From: JBBEBE01 sp040882505
GTDB taxonomy: Bacteria; Bacteroidota; Rhodothermia; Balneolales; Balneolaceae
Reading direction: 5' to 3'
Assembly: GCA_040882505.1 (NCBI GenBank)
Contig: JBBEBE010000005.1
Span: 124,001 to 188,000, forward strand
DNA length: 64,000 bases
Positions 1 to 7,110 of the stretch are shown in pieces (the first letter of the stretch is position 1; the number at the start of each line of letters is the position of its first letter). The translations under genes and the position numbers were made by a program. The notes beneath the pieces are model-generated. The model had not been told where the DNA came from and made no database searches. It saw nothing but the letters and a program-made list of their open reading frames with translations.

Positions 1-1897
1 GATGGAGAGCAGAACAGAACGCAGTACAGTAGAAGGGGTAGATGCCCGGTCGATTGGGCTCCCACTTCAATGTTTTGGTTTGACCCGGAACCACCAGTAG
101 TTCAGATGTATTGGCTCCTTTGATCCCAATTCCATGAACCACATCCCACTCCTGTTCCAGGTTTGTCAAATGGATGTAGACCGTATCACCGACTTTTACC
201 CCCTCGATATTGTCGGGTCGGAAGTTGCTGCGGATACTGCTCATGTAGACATGAACATTATCTCCATTTCGCTCAACGCGTGCCTGGGCTGCCCCTTTGG
301 TTGCATGAGGGTGATTGTTGTCTTCCATTTCGTAGATCTGCTTTGAATTATCCATGATTTTGGAAGCGGTGATCGCCTGCGCGTAGTGCGGTTCTCCAAT
401 GGTCGGGAAGTCGTAGATCAACTCGATCTTGTCTCCCGATATGTCGTAGAGCTGCGCCGGATGGTTCTGCTTGGGTCCTGTCGGCAGGTAACGATCCTTC
501 GCTGTTTTCGTCAGACCGAGCATGTATTTTGCATCCGGATCCACGGTGTCTCCACCGGTGATCAAGAGGTGACCGATGGAGTAGTAAGAGTCGACTCGAT
601 CGACCACTTCAAATGACTCCAGAGACCACTTCACAATCTCGCTCGAGATATAGACCGATGTATACGCGTATCCGTTCCCATCAAACTCCGTGTGAAGCGG
701 GCCCAGTCCAGGGTTTTCCACTTCTCCTGCGATGGTCGATGTATACCGTAGCACCGGAACGCCCTCAATTTCACCCTCGTAATCTTCATTTTCGATCGCT
801 TCAAGCATCTGACTGAAGGAGTGAACCGGAATCACAGTAGCCAGCTTCCCGCCAGCCACGATTAGTTCTCCACTTGGGTCCAGATCCACACCGTGGGGTG
901 ACTTCGGCGTTGGCAAGAAGTAGATATTCCCCTCTACATCATCGATGCTAAGTACCCGAACTTGATCGTTCACCTCCGATACAGCGATCGCCTCCTCTGT
1001 ATAGTAGTTGTGGTAATACTCGGCGCTCATCACTTCGCCCGCACCTTCCTCGACCGCTTTGGCGATCTCTGTCCAGTGGATGGCTGCGATGTAGTCCTTG
1101 TCATTTCTGGAGGCGTTCACCTCCATCAGGGTGTGCGCCTCTTCGGTGTTGTAGGTCGTAAAGAAGACCCAATCTTTGGATACCCCTTTTCCGGGACGGC
1201 CCAAATCGTAGTTGTAAGGCGGAACCAGAATTTGAAAATCCAGATTCATTCGACCGCTCTCCGGATCGACTTTGATAAAGCTCAATGCTCCGTCAAAATT
1301 ATCCTTGTAGCTACTGATCGGGACGTCCAGATCCTTTTCGTATGGAATACTGAACCGGGTCGCTCCGATCACATATTCACTGTTGGACGTCACAAACGAG
1401 GACGCGTGGTTCCCGCCGGTGTTGGGGAGTTCCAGGATCTCTTGTGTCTCGAACGTTGTCAGATCAATCCGTGCGATTCGTGGTGTATTGTTTGCATTGA
1501 TGAAGATCCACCGACCGTCCGACATCCCGTCCGTTTGGGATATGTGCGGGTGGTGAGAGTCATCCCATGGAATAAACCCGTACGATGTTTGAAGAAGGGA
1601 TTTGGTCTCTTCCGAATATCCGTACCCGGACATCGGATCCTGGGAAAAAACCGGAATGTCTTTCAAAATTCGCGCAGACGGCAGTCCCCAAACGCTCAAC
1701 TGTCCACTGTAACCACCGGACAAAAAAGCGTAGTACTCATCATACTCGCCGGGTGCTACATACACTTTTTGTGCAGCATCTCCGGAACCCATCATGGAGT
1801 CTTGTGACGGGCATCCGGTTAGAAACAGTACCAGTGCCACAGCCAGACCAGAGAAGACGATTCGCCCGGCCGGCCACTCACTTTTTTTTTGTATCAT
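1..1897 (-). CDS. nosZ: Nitrous-oxide reductase NosZ, clade II, lipoprotein form (3' end cut by window edge)
   Basis: Reduces N2O to N2 in the periplasm, the last step of denitrification. The frame opens with ATG at 1897 and runs off the left edge, showing 632 codons. The N-terminus has a hydrophobic signal ending in a lipobox (LTGC, Cys29) and no twin-arginine motif, as in Sec-exported clade II enzymes. DDSHHPH at about residues 112-118 matches the histidine-rich N-terminal beta-propeller region that helps bind CuZ. The last visible codons read CTAFCSALH (C624, C628, H632), the CuA ligand set of the C-terminal cupredoxin domain. Only a short tail, including the expected Met ligand, is missing. 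It lies 94 bp downstream of a cytochrome c gene on the same strand, which probably supplies electrons. Family assignment is very secure; the clade is inferred from the signal type. Confidence 0.96.
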   Translation of the reverse strand, partial: MIQKKSEWPAGRIVFSGLAVALVLFLTGCPSQDSMMGSGDAAQKVYVAPGEYDEYYAFLSGGYSGQLSVWGLPSARILKDIPVFSQDPMSGYGYSEETKSLLQTSYGFIPWDDSHHPHISQTDGMSDGRWIFINANNTPRIARIDLTTFETQEILELPNTGGNHASSFVTSNSEYVIGATRFSIPYEKDLDVPISSYKDNFDGALSFIKVDPESGRMNLDFQILVPPYNYDLGRPGKGVSKDWVFFTTYNTEEAHTLMEVNASRNDKDYIAAIHWTEIAKAVEEGAGEVMSAEYYHNYYTEEAIAVSEVNDQVRVLSIDDVEGNIYFLPTPKSPHGVDLDPSGELIVAGGKLATVIPVHSFSQMLEAIENEDYEGEIEGVPVLRYTSTIAGEVENPGLGPLHTEFDGNGYAYTSVYISSEIVKWSLESFEVVDRVDSYYSIGHLLITGGDTVDPDAKYMLGLTKTAKDRYLPTGPKQNHPAQLYDISGDKIELIYDFPTIGEPHYAQAITASKIMDNSKQIYEMEDNNHPHATKGAAQARVERNGDNVHVYMSSIRSNFRPDNIEGVKVGDTVYIHLTNLEQEWDVVHGIGIKGANTSELLVVPGQTKTLKWEPNRPGIYPFYCTAFCSALH

Positions 1898-1991
1898 GGT
1901 CGCTCTCGATTAGGTGAAGTTCAGTATGTCGATCCGAAGACGTACCGAATGAATGGTCTCGGATAGACCTCATCTGCACTTCCGTTGTTGG

Positions 1992-2483
1992 TTAGTTGGA
2001 AGCGACCAACCGGAAGTATTCCAGTATCGCTCTCGCTTCCTCTTCGCTTACATTCTGAAACGGCATTGGCGTCATGTATTCCGCCAATAGCTCTTTGCCG
2101 ACCGGATGATCCTGTGTCATCCCCGCAGGATTCAGAATGAAGTTCATGATGAACTCGTTAGAGCGTCGTTCGGTTACATCACCGAGCGGTGGACCCACAA
2201 GCCGGTTTTCCATTTCGTGGCAGGCTGTGCATTTCATCTCGAAAATCGATTGCCCCTGCTCCGCCAGAGCCGAATCCACTCCGTCGCCTATGTTCAGCGG
2301 TTCGGTCACCGGACCAATTCCGTGTTCCTGTTCGAATGCGCTCAGTTCACCAGAAGACTCCTCCTGTGCCGGTGCATTGGACGTTTCGCCGGAAGCATCA
2401 GAATCACTGTCACCGGATCCACCACAGGAGACAAGAAAAATCGAAATCAAGAGTGTGAGTGTCGCTGTTGTTCGTTTCATCAT
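1992..2483 (-). CDS. Monohaem cytochrome c lipoprotein, likely electron donor to NosZ
   Basis: A 163-aa secreted cytochrome. The signal ends in a lipobox (LVSC, Cys20), followed by an acidic Ser/Asp/Glu-rich linker of about 40 residues and one class I cytochrome c domain. The haem motif CTACH is at residues 85-89 and the candidate distal Met lies in MTPMPF near residue 137. It is upstream of nosZ in the same orientation. Clade II nos clusters often carry small c-type cytochromes, so a role in passing electrons to NosZ is a reasonable inference. A second in-frame ATG three bases in is an equally good start. Haem-protein assignment is sure; the partner is inferred. Confidence 0.9.
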   Translation of the reverse strand: MMKRTTATLTLLISIFLVSCGGSGDSDSDASGETSNAPAQEESSGELSAFEQEHGIGPVTEPLNIGDGVDSALAEQGQSIFEMKCTACHEMENRLVGPPLGDVTERRSNEFIMNFILNPAGMTQDHPVGKELLAEYMTPMPFQNVSEEEARAILEYFRLVASN

Positions 2484-2726
2484 GATTGTTCTATGAGTTT
2501 ATAGGGTTGAGATGCCAATCTACACGAGAGTTACGGATGACATTCACAGGGATGGTGCTGAATCGACTGTAGGATTCGACACTACAGGCGTAAGAGGATC
2601 CCCTACAAATGAGGTCGTGCAATCCGACCGTTCCGTGCATCCCGTTATTGGGAATTCTTTATTAAAAGAAAAAAGAGAATTAAATCCTATAACTGAGTAC
2701 AAACAGATATCTTGCCAATTGATTTA

Positions 2727-3182
2727 TTATGCAAATCCTTCAAATCCACCCGTTGCGTTTATCCGTAAATTGAACTCCTTCCCCCGCGAACTCAGCTCCT
2801 TGAGAGTCGTTCCTTCTAGCATGTCGCGGATCTGTTCACGGGTAACCGTCCACTTGTCATGCATCGGACAGGGGGTCATGTGACCACAACCAGGTAGTCC
2901 CAACGCACACTCTTTGAACATGGCATCTCCGTCTATCGCGCGCACGATATCCAAGAGGCTCACTTCGTCACTACCACGCGTAAGACGAACTCCACCATTC
3001 GGGCCTTTGTAGGATTCCAGAAGACCTTCGGCCGTAAGTTGCTGCAGGATTTTGGTTAAAAAGTGGAACGAAATGTCCAACTTTTCACTCATACTCCGAA
3101 TTGGAATGTATTGACCCTGCTCACCGGCAGAAAGAAATAGTGCAGCGCGCAAACCGTAGACGCACGACTTGGATAGCAACAT
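2727..3182 (-). CDS. Rrf2-family Fe-S transcriptional regulator (NsrR/IscR-like)
   Basis: A 151-aa winged-helix regulator. The start at 3182 gives the usual Rrf2 opening MLLSKSCVYGLRA; the frame extends 25 codons upstream without similarity to the family. Three cysteines at about residues 92, 99 and 105 (CALGLPGC then PC) match the cluster-binding loop of NsrR/IscR-type proteins, which sense NO or Fe-S status. It sits between the ric operon and the cytochrome c/nosZ pair, all on the same strand, so control of nitrosative-stress and denitrification genes is likely. A TTGTCTTA half-site lies 40 bp upstream of its start, which suggests autoregulation. NsrR identity is likely but not proven. Confidence 0.9.
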   Translation of the reverse strand: MLLSKSCVYGLRAALFLSAGEQGQYIPIRSMSEKLDISFHFLTKILQQLTAEGLLESYKGPNGGVRLTRGSDEVSLLDIVRAIDGDAMFKECALGLPGCGHMTPCPMHDKWTVTREQIRDMLEGTTLKELSSRGKEFNLRINATGGFEGFA

Positions 3183-3221
3183 ACGAGCGTGATTTATCCC
3201 CGTTTCTGATTTCACATTCTC

Positions 3222-3229
3222 TTGTCTTA
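3222..3229. promoter_or_regulatory. Candidate Rrf2 half-site upstream of the Rrf2 gene
   Basis: TTGTCTTA equals one arm of the perfect palindrome at 5010-5027 and lies about 40 bp before the regulator's start codon. The opposite arm is not recognisable. Binding by the Rrf2 protein is inferred. Confidence 0.4.
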
Positions 3230-3313
3230 AATTACTCTTTTCTGTTTCGTGAACCAACCTTGCAATCCTGGATAGATCTTGCTCTCTGTAGAACTTCGTC
3301 TTTCACTCTCCTC

Positions 3314-3715
3314 TTAACCAGGCCTTAATCCACCACTGCGAATCCAAATTGCCGGAAGAGTCGACCACACTCCGATCATCCAAATAACCGGCCCAAACCA
3401 GAGATGGCTGCCAAAAATCCAGAATATCACCCAAACAGCCACACCTCCGTGGACCAGTACCGGTTGCCACCACATATCAAAACGACGAAACGTCCCGTCC
3501 TGACAAATGAATCGAGGGAGCATCCAAAGTCCTGTACCCAGGATTATTCCAGTCATCCACCCACCGAGTGCACTTGTCAAGTGTACGGGAAGCCAGCCCC
3601 CGGTTTCAATGGGTAGAACTCCCGCATTGGCCAACAACAAACAACCTCCCGTGAATACAGCGACCATTAACCAGATCAATGACATGCGAATCATCCATAC
3701 AGATGTACCATTCAC
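3314..3715 (-). CDS. Small polytopic membrane protein with conserved His, partner of the upstream paralogue
   Basis: About 133 aa with four predicted membrane helices. The segment VHLTSALGGWMTGIILG followed by WMLPRF resembles the H-x-L...GWM...MFPR stretch of the preceding gene, so the two look like diverged paralogues. The chosen start is GTG at 3715, which overlaps the upstream stop (GTGA) and has AGGTG just before it; ATG at 3694 is the alternative. The His/Trp-rich helices recall fragments of haem-copper oxidase subunit I or NnrS-type haem proteins, but no full family signature is visible. Being in an operon with ric points to NO or respiratory-stress biology. Function unknown. Confidence 0.75.
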   Translation of the reverse strand: MNGTSVWMIRMSLIWLMVAVFTGGCLLLANAGVLPIETGGWLPVHLTSALGGWMTGIILGTGLWMLPRFICQDGTFRRFDMWWQPVLVHGGVAVWVIFWIFGSHLWFGPVIWMIGVWSTLPAIWIRSGGLRPG

Positions 3716-4155
3716 GTCGTCACACCTCGCTGATCCCTTTTCGATCGTTGTTTCTTGACACGCACTCTCGGCCAGATTTCCGTCACATACAAGACCGTTG
3801 CAATCCAAAACAGAAGCACGGACAAGGTCATGGATCCTTGTCTCAGTACCGATGATGTCTCCATGATCCGAACTTCAAACAAGGCTCTTCCGACAAGTGC
3901 AATATTCCAACAGACCAGCAACGACCACGTTCGAATATTCTCCCTCTCGCGATATCCATGTTTTGATCGAGGAAACATCCAGATCGATATGGCAAAAATC
4001 CATTGTGTCATCCATCCCAAGACCAACATGTGAATCCAGAGAGGCCTGACATAATAGCTACTCAGCCAGGGTGACTCTGCCAGACCAGCCAGAGTCACAC
4101 CGCTGAATAACCAAAACAGTCCCAATCTCAATCCCCACTGAGAGATGGGGGTCAT
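3712..4155 (-). CDS. Small polytopic membrane protein with conserved His (HMLVLGWM), in ric operon
   Basis: A 147-aa protein with four predicted transmembrane helices and a basic C-terminal tail. The second helix carries IHMLVLGWMTQ and ends in IWMFPR, a pattern that could place a His for haem or metal binding within the membrane. The start overlaps the ric stop codon (ATGA, 4152-4155) and its own stop overlaps the next gene, indicating translational coupling of three genes. It resembles short haem-copper-oxidase-like or NnrS-like membrane proteins seen in denitrifiers, but this is an impression from motif shape only. No function is established. Confidence 0.78.
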   Translation of the reverse strand: MTPISQWGLRLGLFWLFSGVTLAGLAESPWLSSYYVRPLWIHMLVLGWMTQWIFAISIWMFPRSKHGYRERENIRTWSLLVCWNIALVGRALFEVRIMETSSVLRQGSMTLSVLLFWIATVLYVTEIWPRVRVKKQRSKRDQRGVTT

Positions 4156-4883
4156 GCCAACAATGATTTTGCCTGTTCAAACAGAATGTTGTTCTCCAAA
4201 TGCACATGCTTGTGCAAATCCTCTTCAAAATCCTTCAAATTTTGGTAAAGGATTCGGTACGTCGTACAGGCATCTTCAGGAGGTGTATACTGATTACTTT
4301 TTTCACGGATGGATGCCATAATGGATCCGGCATGTTCATGGTCGGATTCCATTTCACCCAGAGACTCATTTATAATGGCCTCTTCTTGTTCGGTCGATTT
4401 CCTCTCGAGACGTCCTTTGTAAAGGGCTTGAATGGCAGGAAATACGGTCTCTTCTTCTTCCTTCAAGTGCGTCAACAATTCATTTGTCAACTCCACAAAC
4501 AGGGACCAGATCTCTCGATTCTCGGGATGGTTTTGACCATGAACACGAGCGACCTTCGCTGCATAGTATCCGATCTCTTCCGTCTTCGATCGAACATAAT
4601 TGTGGTGGGTATCCATGATGTGTTCGATCAGAACATCGGGTTGCCACGCATAAAAATTTTCGGCGTCCGTAGGTGTTGATTTTTGTATTCCACACAATTC
4701 ATCGATCAACTCACTCTCCTCTATTCCTTTCGTTTCACATGCCTTGCGAACCGTCACTCCACCCCCACAGCAAAAGTCGACTCCGTATTTCCGGAAGATA
4801 CCGGCCGCATGGTAGTTTTGGGCGACCAATTCGCCCACAGTCGTTTGGTCGGGTTCAATGTTGTTCAACGCTTGAATCTGCAT
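4152..4883 (-). CDS. ric: Iron-sulfur cluster repair di-iron protein Ric (ScdA/YtfE)
   Basis: A 243-aa cytoplasmic di-iron protein that restores Fe-S clusters damaged by NO or oxidants. The N-terminal ScdA_N segment includes FRKYGVDFCCGGG with the paired Cys38-Cys39. The rest is a hemerythrin-like four-helix bundle with iron-ligand-type motifs (HIMDTHH, HLKEEEE, DHEHAG and LHKHVHLEN). It is the first gene of a coupled operon with two small membrane proteins. A perfect TAAGACAA/TTGTCTTA palindrome and a further TGTCTTA copy lie upstream, consistent with control by the nearby Rrf2 regulator. Assignment is secure. Confidence 0.95.
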   Translation of the reverse strand: MQIQALNNIEPDQTTVGELVAQNYHAAGIFRKYGVDFCCGGGVTVRKACETKGIEESELIDELCGIQKSTPTDAENFYAWQPDVLIEHIMDTHHNYVRSKTEEIGYYAAKVARVHGQNHPENREIWSLFVELTNELLTHLKEEEETVFPAIQALYKGRLERKSTEQEEAIINESLGEMESDHEHAGSIMASIREKSNQYTPPEDACTTYRILYQNLKDFEEDLHKHVHLENNILFEQAKSLLA

Positions 4884-4946
4884 CTGGGTACCTCGTTCGT
4901 GTGTTTCGGAATGCGTTCATTCCATTATATGGATTAAAGAGTATGG

Positions 4947-4953
4947 TGTCTTA
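4947..4953. promoter_or_regulatory. Candidate Rrf2 half-site in the ric promoter
   Basis: TGTCTTA lies about 65 bp upstream of the ric start in an AT-rich stretch (TATATATA next to it) that could hold the promoter. Read on the minus strand it is ATATAAGACA, the same word as at the site before the 608-aa gene near 6991. Regulatory role inferred. Confidence 0.4.
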
Positions 4954-4967
4954 TATATAGATCAAAC

Positions 4968-5002
4968 AAAGAGCCTTACTCCACAAGAAAGATAGGCTCT
5001 TT
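4968..5002 (-). terminator. Hairpin downstream of gdhA, likely terminator
   Basis: AAAGAGCCT at 4968-4976 pairs perfectly with AGGCTCTTT at 4994-5002 around a 17-nt loop. On the minus strand the stem is followed by GTTTG. It lies about 110 bp past the gdhA stop and before the ric promoter, so it plausibly separates the two units. Confidence 0.55.
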
Positions 5003-5009
5003 CACAGAA

Positions 5010-5027
5010 TAAGACAAACTTGTCTTA
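5010..5027. promoter_or_regulatory. Perfect palindrome, candidate Rrf2/NsrR-type operator
   Basis: TAAGACAA-AC-TTGTCTTA is a perfect 8-bp inverted repeat with a 2-bp spacer. It lies between gdhA and ric. Its half-site recurs upstream of ric (4947), of the Rrf2 gene (3222) and of the 608-aa gene (6991). The length and dyad form suit an Rrf2 dimer; binding is inferred. Confidence 0.5.
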
Positions 5028-5111
5028 AAATTTTGTGTCGAACAGATTCGTTGTCTGTTCAATGGTTCTCAAGAGGATCTTCCACCAGCCGTCAGACATC
5101 CGAATCGATCC

Positions 5112-6494
5112 TTAGACAACTCCCTGTTCGATCATGGAATCTGCCACTTTGATGAATCCACCTACATTGGCTCCCCGAATGTAGTCTACGCCATCCCGGG
5201 TATCTCCATACTGTACACACTTCTCGTGAATACTCCTCATAATATTGTGCAGTCGGTTATCTACCTTTTCCCGAGTCCACTGTGTGTGCATGCCGTTTTG
5301 ACTCATCTCCAATCCGGAAACCGCGACGCCACCGGCATTGGCAGCCTTGCCCGGGCCAAAGAGAAGTTTCTTCTGATGAACAATATCGAGTGCAGCCGGG
5401 GTACACGGTTTGTTTGCCCCTTCTGCAATGACATAACAACCATTGCCCAATAGAGTCTTTGCATCTTCCTCATCGAGTTCGTTTTCCGTTGCACACGGAA
5501 GGGCAACGTCGCATTTGACTCCCCATGGTTTGGCGCTTTCATGCCAAGAGAAGCCAAATTCTTCTGCAAATTCGGAGATCGACTCACGTTTTACATTTTT
5601 CAGATGCTTTACATATTCCAGCTGTTCTTCATTCATCCCGGACGGGATATGTACCGTTCCTCTGGAATCGGACAGTGCAACCACGGATCCACCCAATTGC
5701 ATGGCTTTTTCGGCCGCGTATTGAGCCACATTTCCGGACCCGGAGATGACCACTTTCTTTCCTTCCAGAGTCTCTTCCCGAGTGGCCAAAAGCTCTTGAA
5801 CAAAGTATACCGTTCCATACCCGGTTGCCTCGGCCCGCATTGGAGACCCTCCCCAATTCAGACTTTTTCCGGTCAATGTTCCATCAAACCGGTTGGTCAG
5901 CTTTTTATACTGTCCGAACAGATACCCGATCTCCCGTGCCCCCACTCCGATATCACCTGCCGGAACATCTGTGCGCGCACCGATATGACGATAAAGTTCA
6001 CTCATAAAGGAGTGACAAAATCGCATCACTTCTTGATCGGATCGGCCTTTGGGATCGAAATCAGACCCGCCTTTGCCTCCACCCATGGACAACGTGGTCA
6101 GACTGTTTTTGAAGGTCTGTTCAAAACCGAGAAACTTCAGGACATCCAGATTGACGCTCGGATGAAATCGAAGTCCGCCTTTGTATGGGCCCAATACCGA
6201 ACTGAATTCGATCCGAAAGCCACGATTCACATGTACGGTTCCGTCATCATCTACCCAGGGAACACGAAAAAGAATCATGCGTTCCGGTTCGGTGATTCGT
6301 TCGAGAATATTGAACTCGCTGTATCTTCGTTCAACGTTGATCAGGTCCCAAACCGACTCGACCACTTCTTGAACAGATTCCAGGAAGTTTTTCTCGCCCG
6401 GATTTCGTTGGGCCAGATGATTCATAAAATCGTCTACTGAAGAAAAGCGTAGATCGGTTCGTTTGTCCGCTACTGACGTGCCGTTTTGTGTCAT
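5112..6494 (-). CDS. gdhA: NADP-type glutamate dehydrogenase (GdhA)
   Basis: A 460-aa hexameric-type enzyme for reductive amination of 2-oxoglutarate to glutamate. Start 6494 is chosen because the protein then aligns from its N-terminus with E. coli GdhA (FSSVDDFMNHLAQRNP matching the LESFLNHVQKRDP region); 37 extra upstream codons look non-coding. Hallmarks include GPYKGGLRFHPSVN, the catalytic-lysine loop MGGGKGGSDFDPKG, DVPAGDIGVG and a Rossmann segment VVISGSGNVAQYA. It is monocistronic, followed by a hairpin at 4968-5002. A second dehydrogenase of a different subfamily is at 58860-60266, so assimilation and catabolism may be split between the two. Confidence 0.95.
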   Translation of the reverse strand: MTQNGTSVADKRTDLRFSSVDDFMNHLAQRNPGEKNFLESVQEVVESVWDLINVERRYSEFNILERITEPERMILFRVPWVDDDGTVHVNRGFRIEFSSVLGPYKGGLRFHPSVNLDVLKFLGFEQTFKNSLTTLSMGGGKGGSDFDPKGRSDQEVMRFCHSFMSELYRHIGARTDVPAGDIGVGAREIGYLFGQYKKLTNRFDGTLTGKSLNWGGSPMRAEATGYGTVYFVQELLATREETLEGKKVVISGSGNVAQYAAEKAMQLGGSVVALSDSRGTVHIPSGMNEEQLEYVKHLKNVKRESISEFAEEFGFSWHESAKPWGVKCDVALPCATENELDEEDAKTLLGNGCYVIAEGANKPCTPAALDIVHQKKLLFGPGKAANAGGVAVSGLEMSQNGMHTQWTREKVDNRLHNIMRSIHEKCVQYGDTRDGVDYIRGANVGGFIKVADSMIEQGVV

Positions 6495-6703
6495 ACATCC
6501 GAGATGTGGAGTTCCAATTTTCCGGACACGACTCTGATCGCAGCAGAGGGGCATCGTAACCGGATTCATCAACCAATCGGTGTCGGGTTCACCCGATTTC
6601 ACCAAGCTGTTTATTCATTTTACAGCAGAATAAAATAACATTTCTCTGTTGAAATTTCCTCATCTTCTTCCATGGAACTGTAGTGACGACAAACCACATC
6701 CCC

Positions 6704-6946
6704 ATGAAACGTCCATCTTCTCACATATCCACTTCCGGACAACCTCCCGATGATCTACCCATGGAATCCGTCCGGGTTGCTCAATCTGTTCGAGACGCCT
6801 GCATCGACGCTGCACGCGAAGGATTCCAGGATGCATCCATACAGGGACTCTGCCAGGAAGGAGCCATGGAGGCTGCCGTCAGTGCCATTGAACGTCTCGA
6901 CCTTGAAGATCTCGTAAAGAATAAAATCTCTCGAGACTCTCCCTGA
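6704..6946 (+). CDS. Small conserved hypothetical protein (about 80 aa)
   Basis: A short cytoplasmic protein with a helical core, VRDACIDAAREGFQDASIQGLCQEGAMEAAVSAIERLD. Similar short proteins, sometimes loosely labelled acetyltransferase, occur in Bacteroidota and other phyla, but no catalytic motif is visible. The start is uncertain: ATG 6704 is used, GTG 6683 and ATG 6761 are in frame, and the core begins only after the last. It is divergent from gdhA and lies 160 bp before the 608-aa protein gene on the same strand, so the two may belong together. Confidence 0.6.
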   Translation: MKRPSSHISTSGQPPDDLPMESVRVAQSVRDACIDAAREGFQDASIQGLCQEGAMEAAVSAIERLDLEDLVKNKISRDSP

Positions 6947-6990
6947 TTTTCTGGATTCTTGAACAGGTTGTATCGAAGCCCTGACTAATA

Positions 6991-6998
6991 TAAGACAA
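6991..6998. promoter_or_regulatory. Candidate Rrf2 half-site before the 608-aa gene
   Basis: ATATAAGACAAAATA contains TAAGACAA, the arm of the palindrome at 5010-5027; the opposite arm is only partly kept. It lies about 115 bp before the next start codon. Suggests, without proving, that the next gene shares the regulon of ric. Confidence 0.3.
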
Positions 6999-7110
6999 AA
7001 TAGTATGAATTCTACTAATAGCTCCCTACCTTCATGGTTGAACCGGTCCTATCCGGTCTGATTCCGCCGAGTCCGTCTCGAATCACAAAAAACCCGAAGA
7101 AGGTCACATC

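Noticed and set aside
2649..2683. AT-rich hairpin after the Rrf2 gene (AATTCTTT...AAAGAGAATT)
   Set aside because: Stem is bulged and AT-only; too weak to call a terminator.
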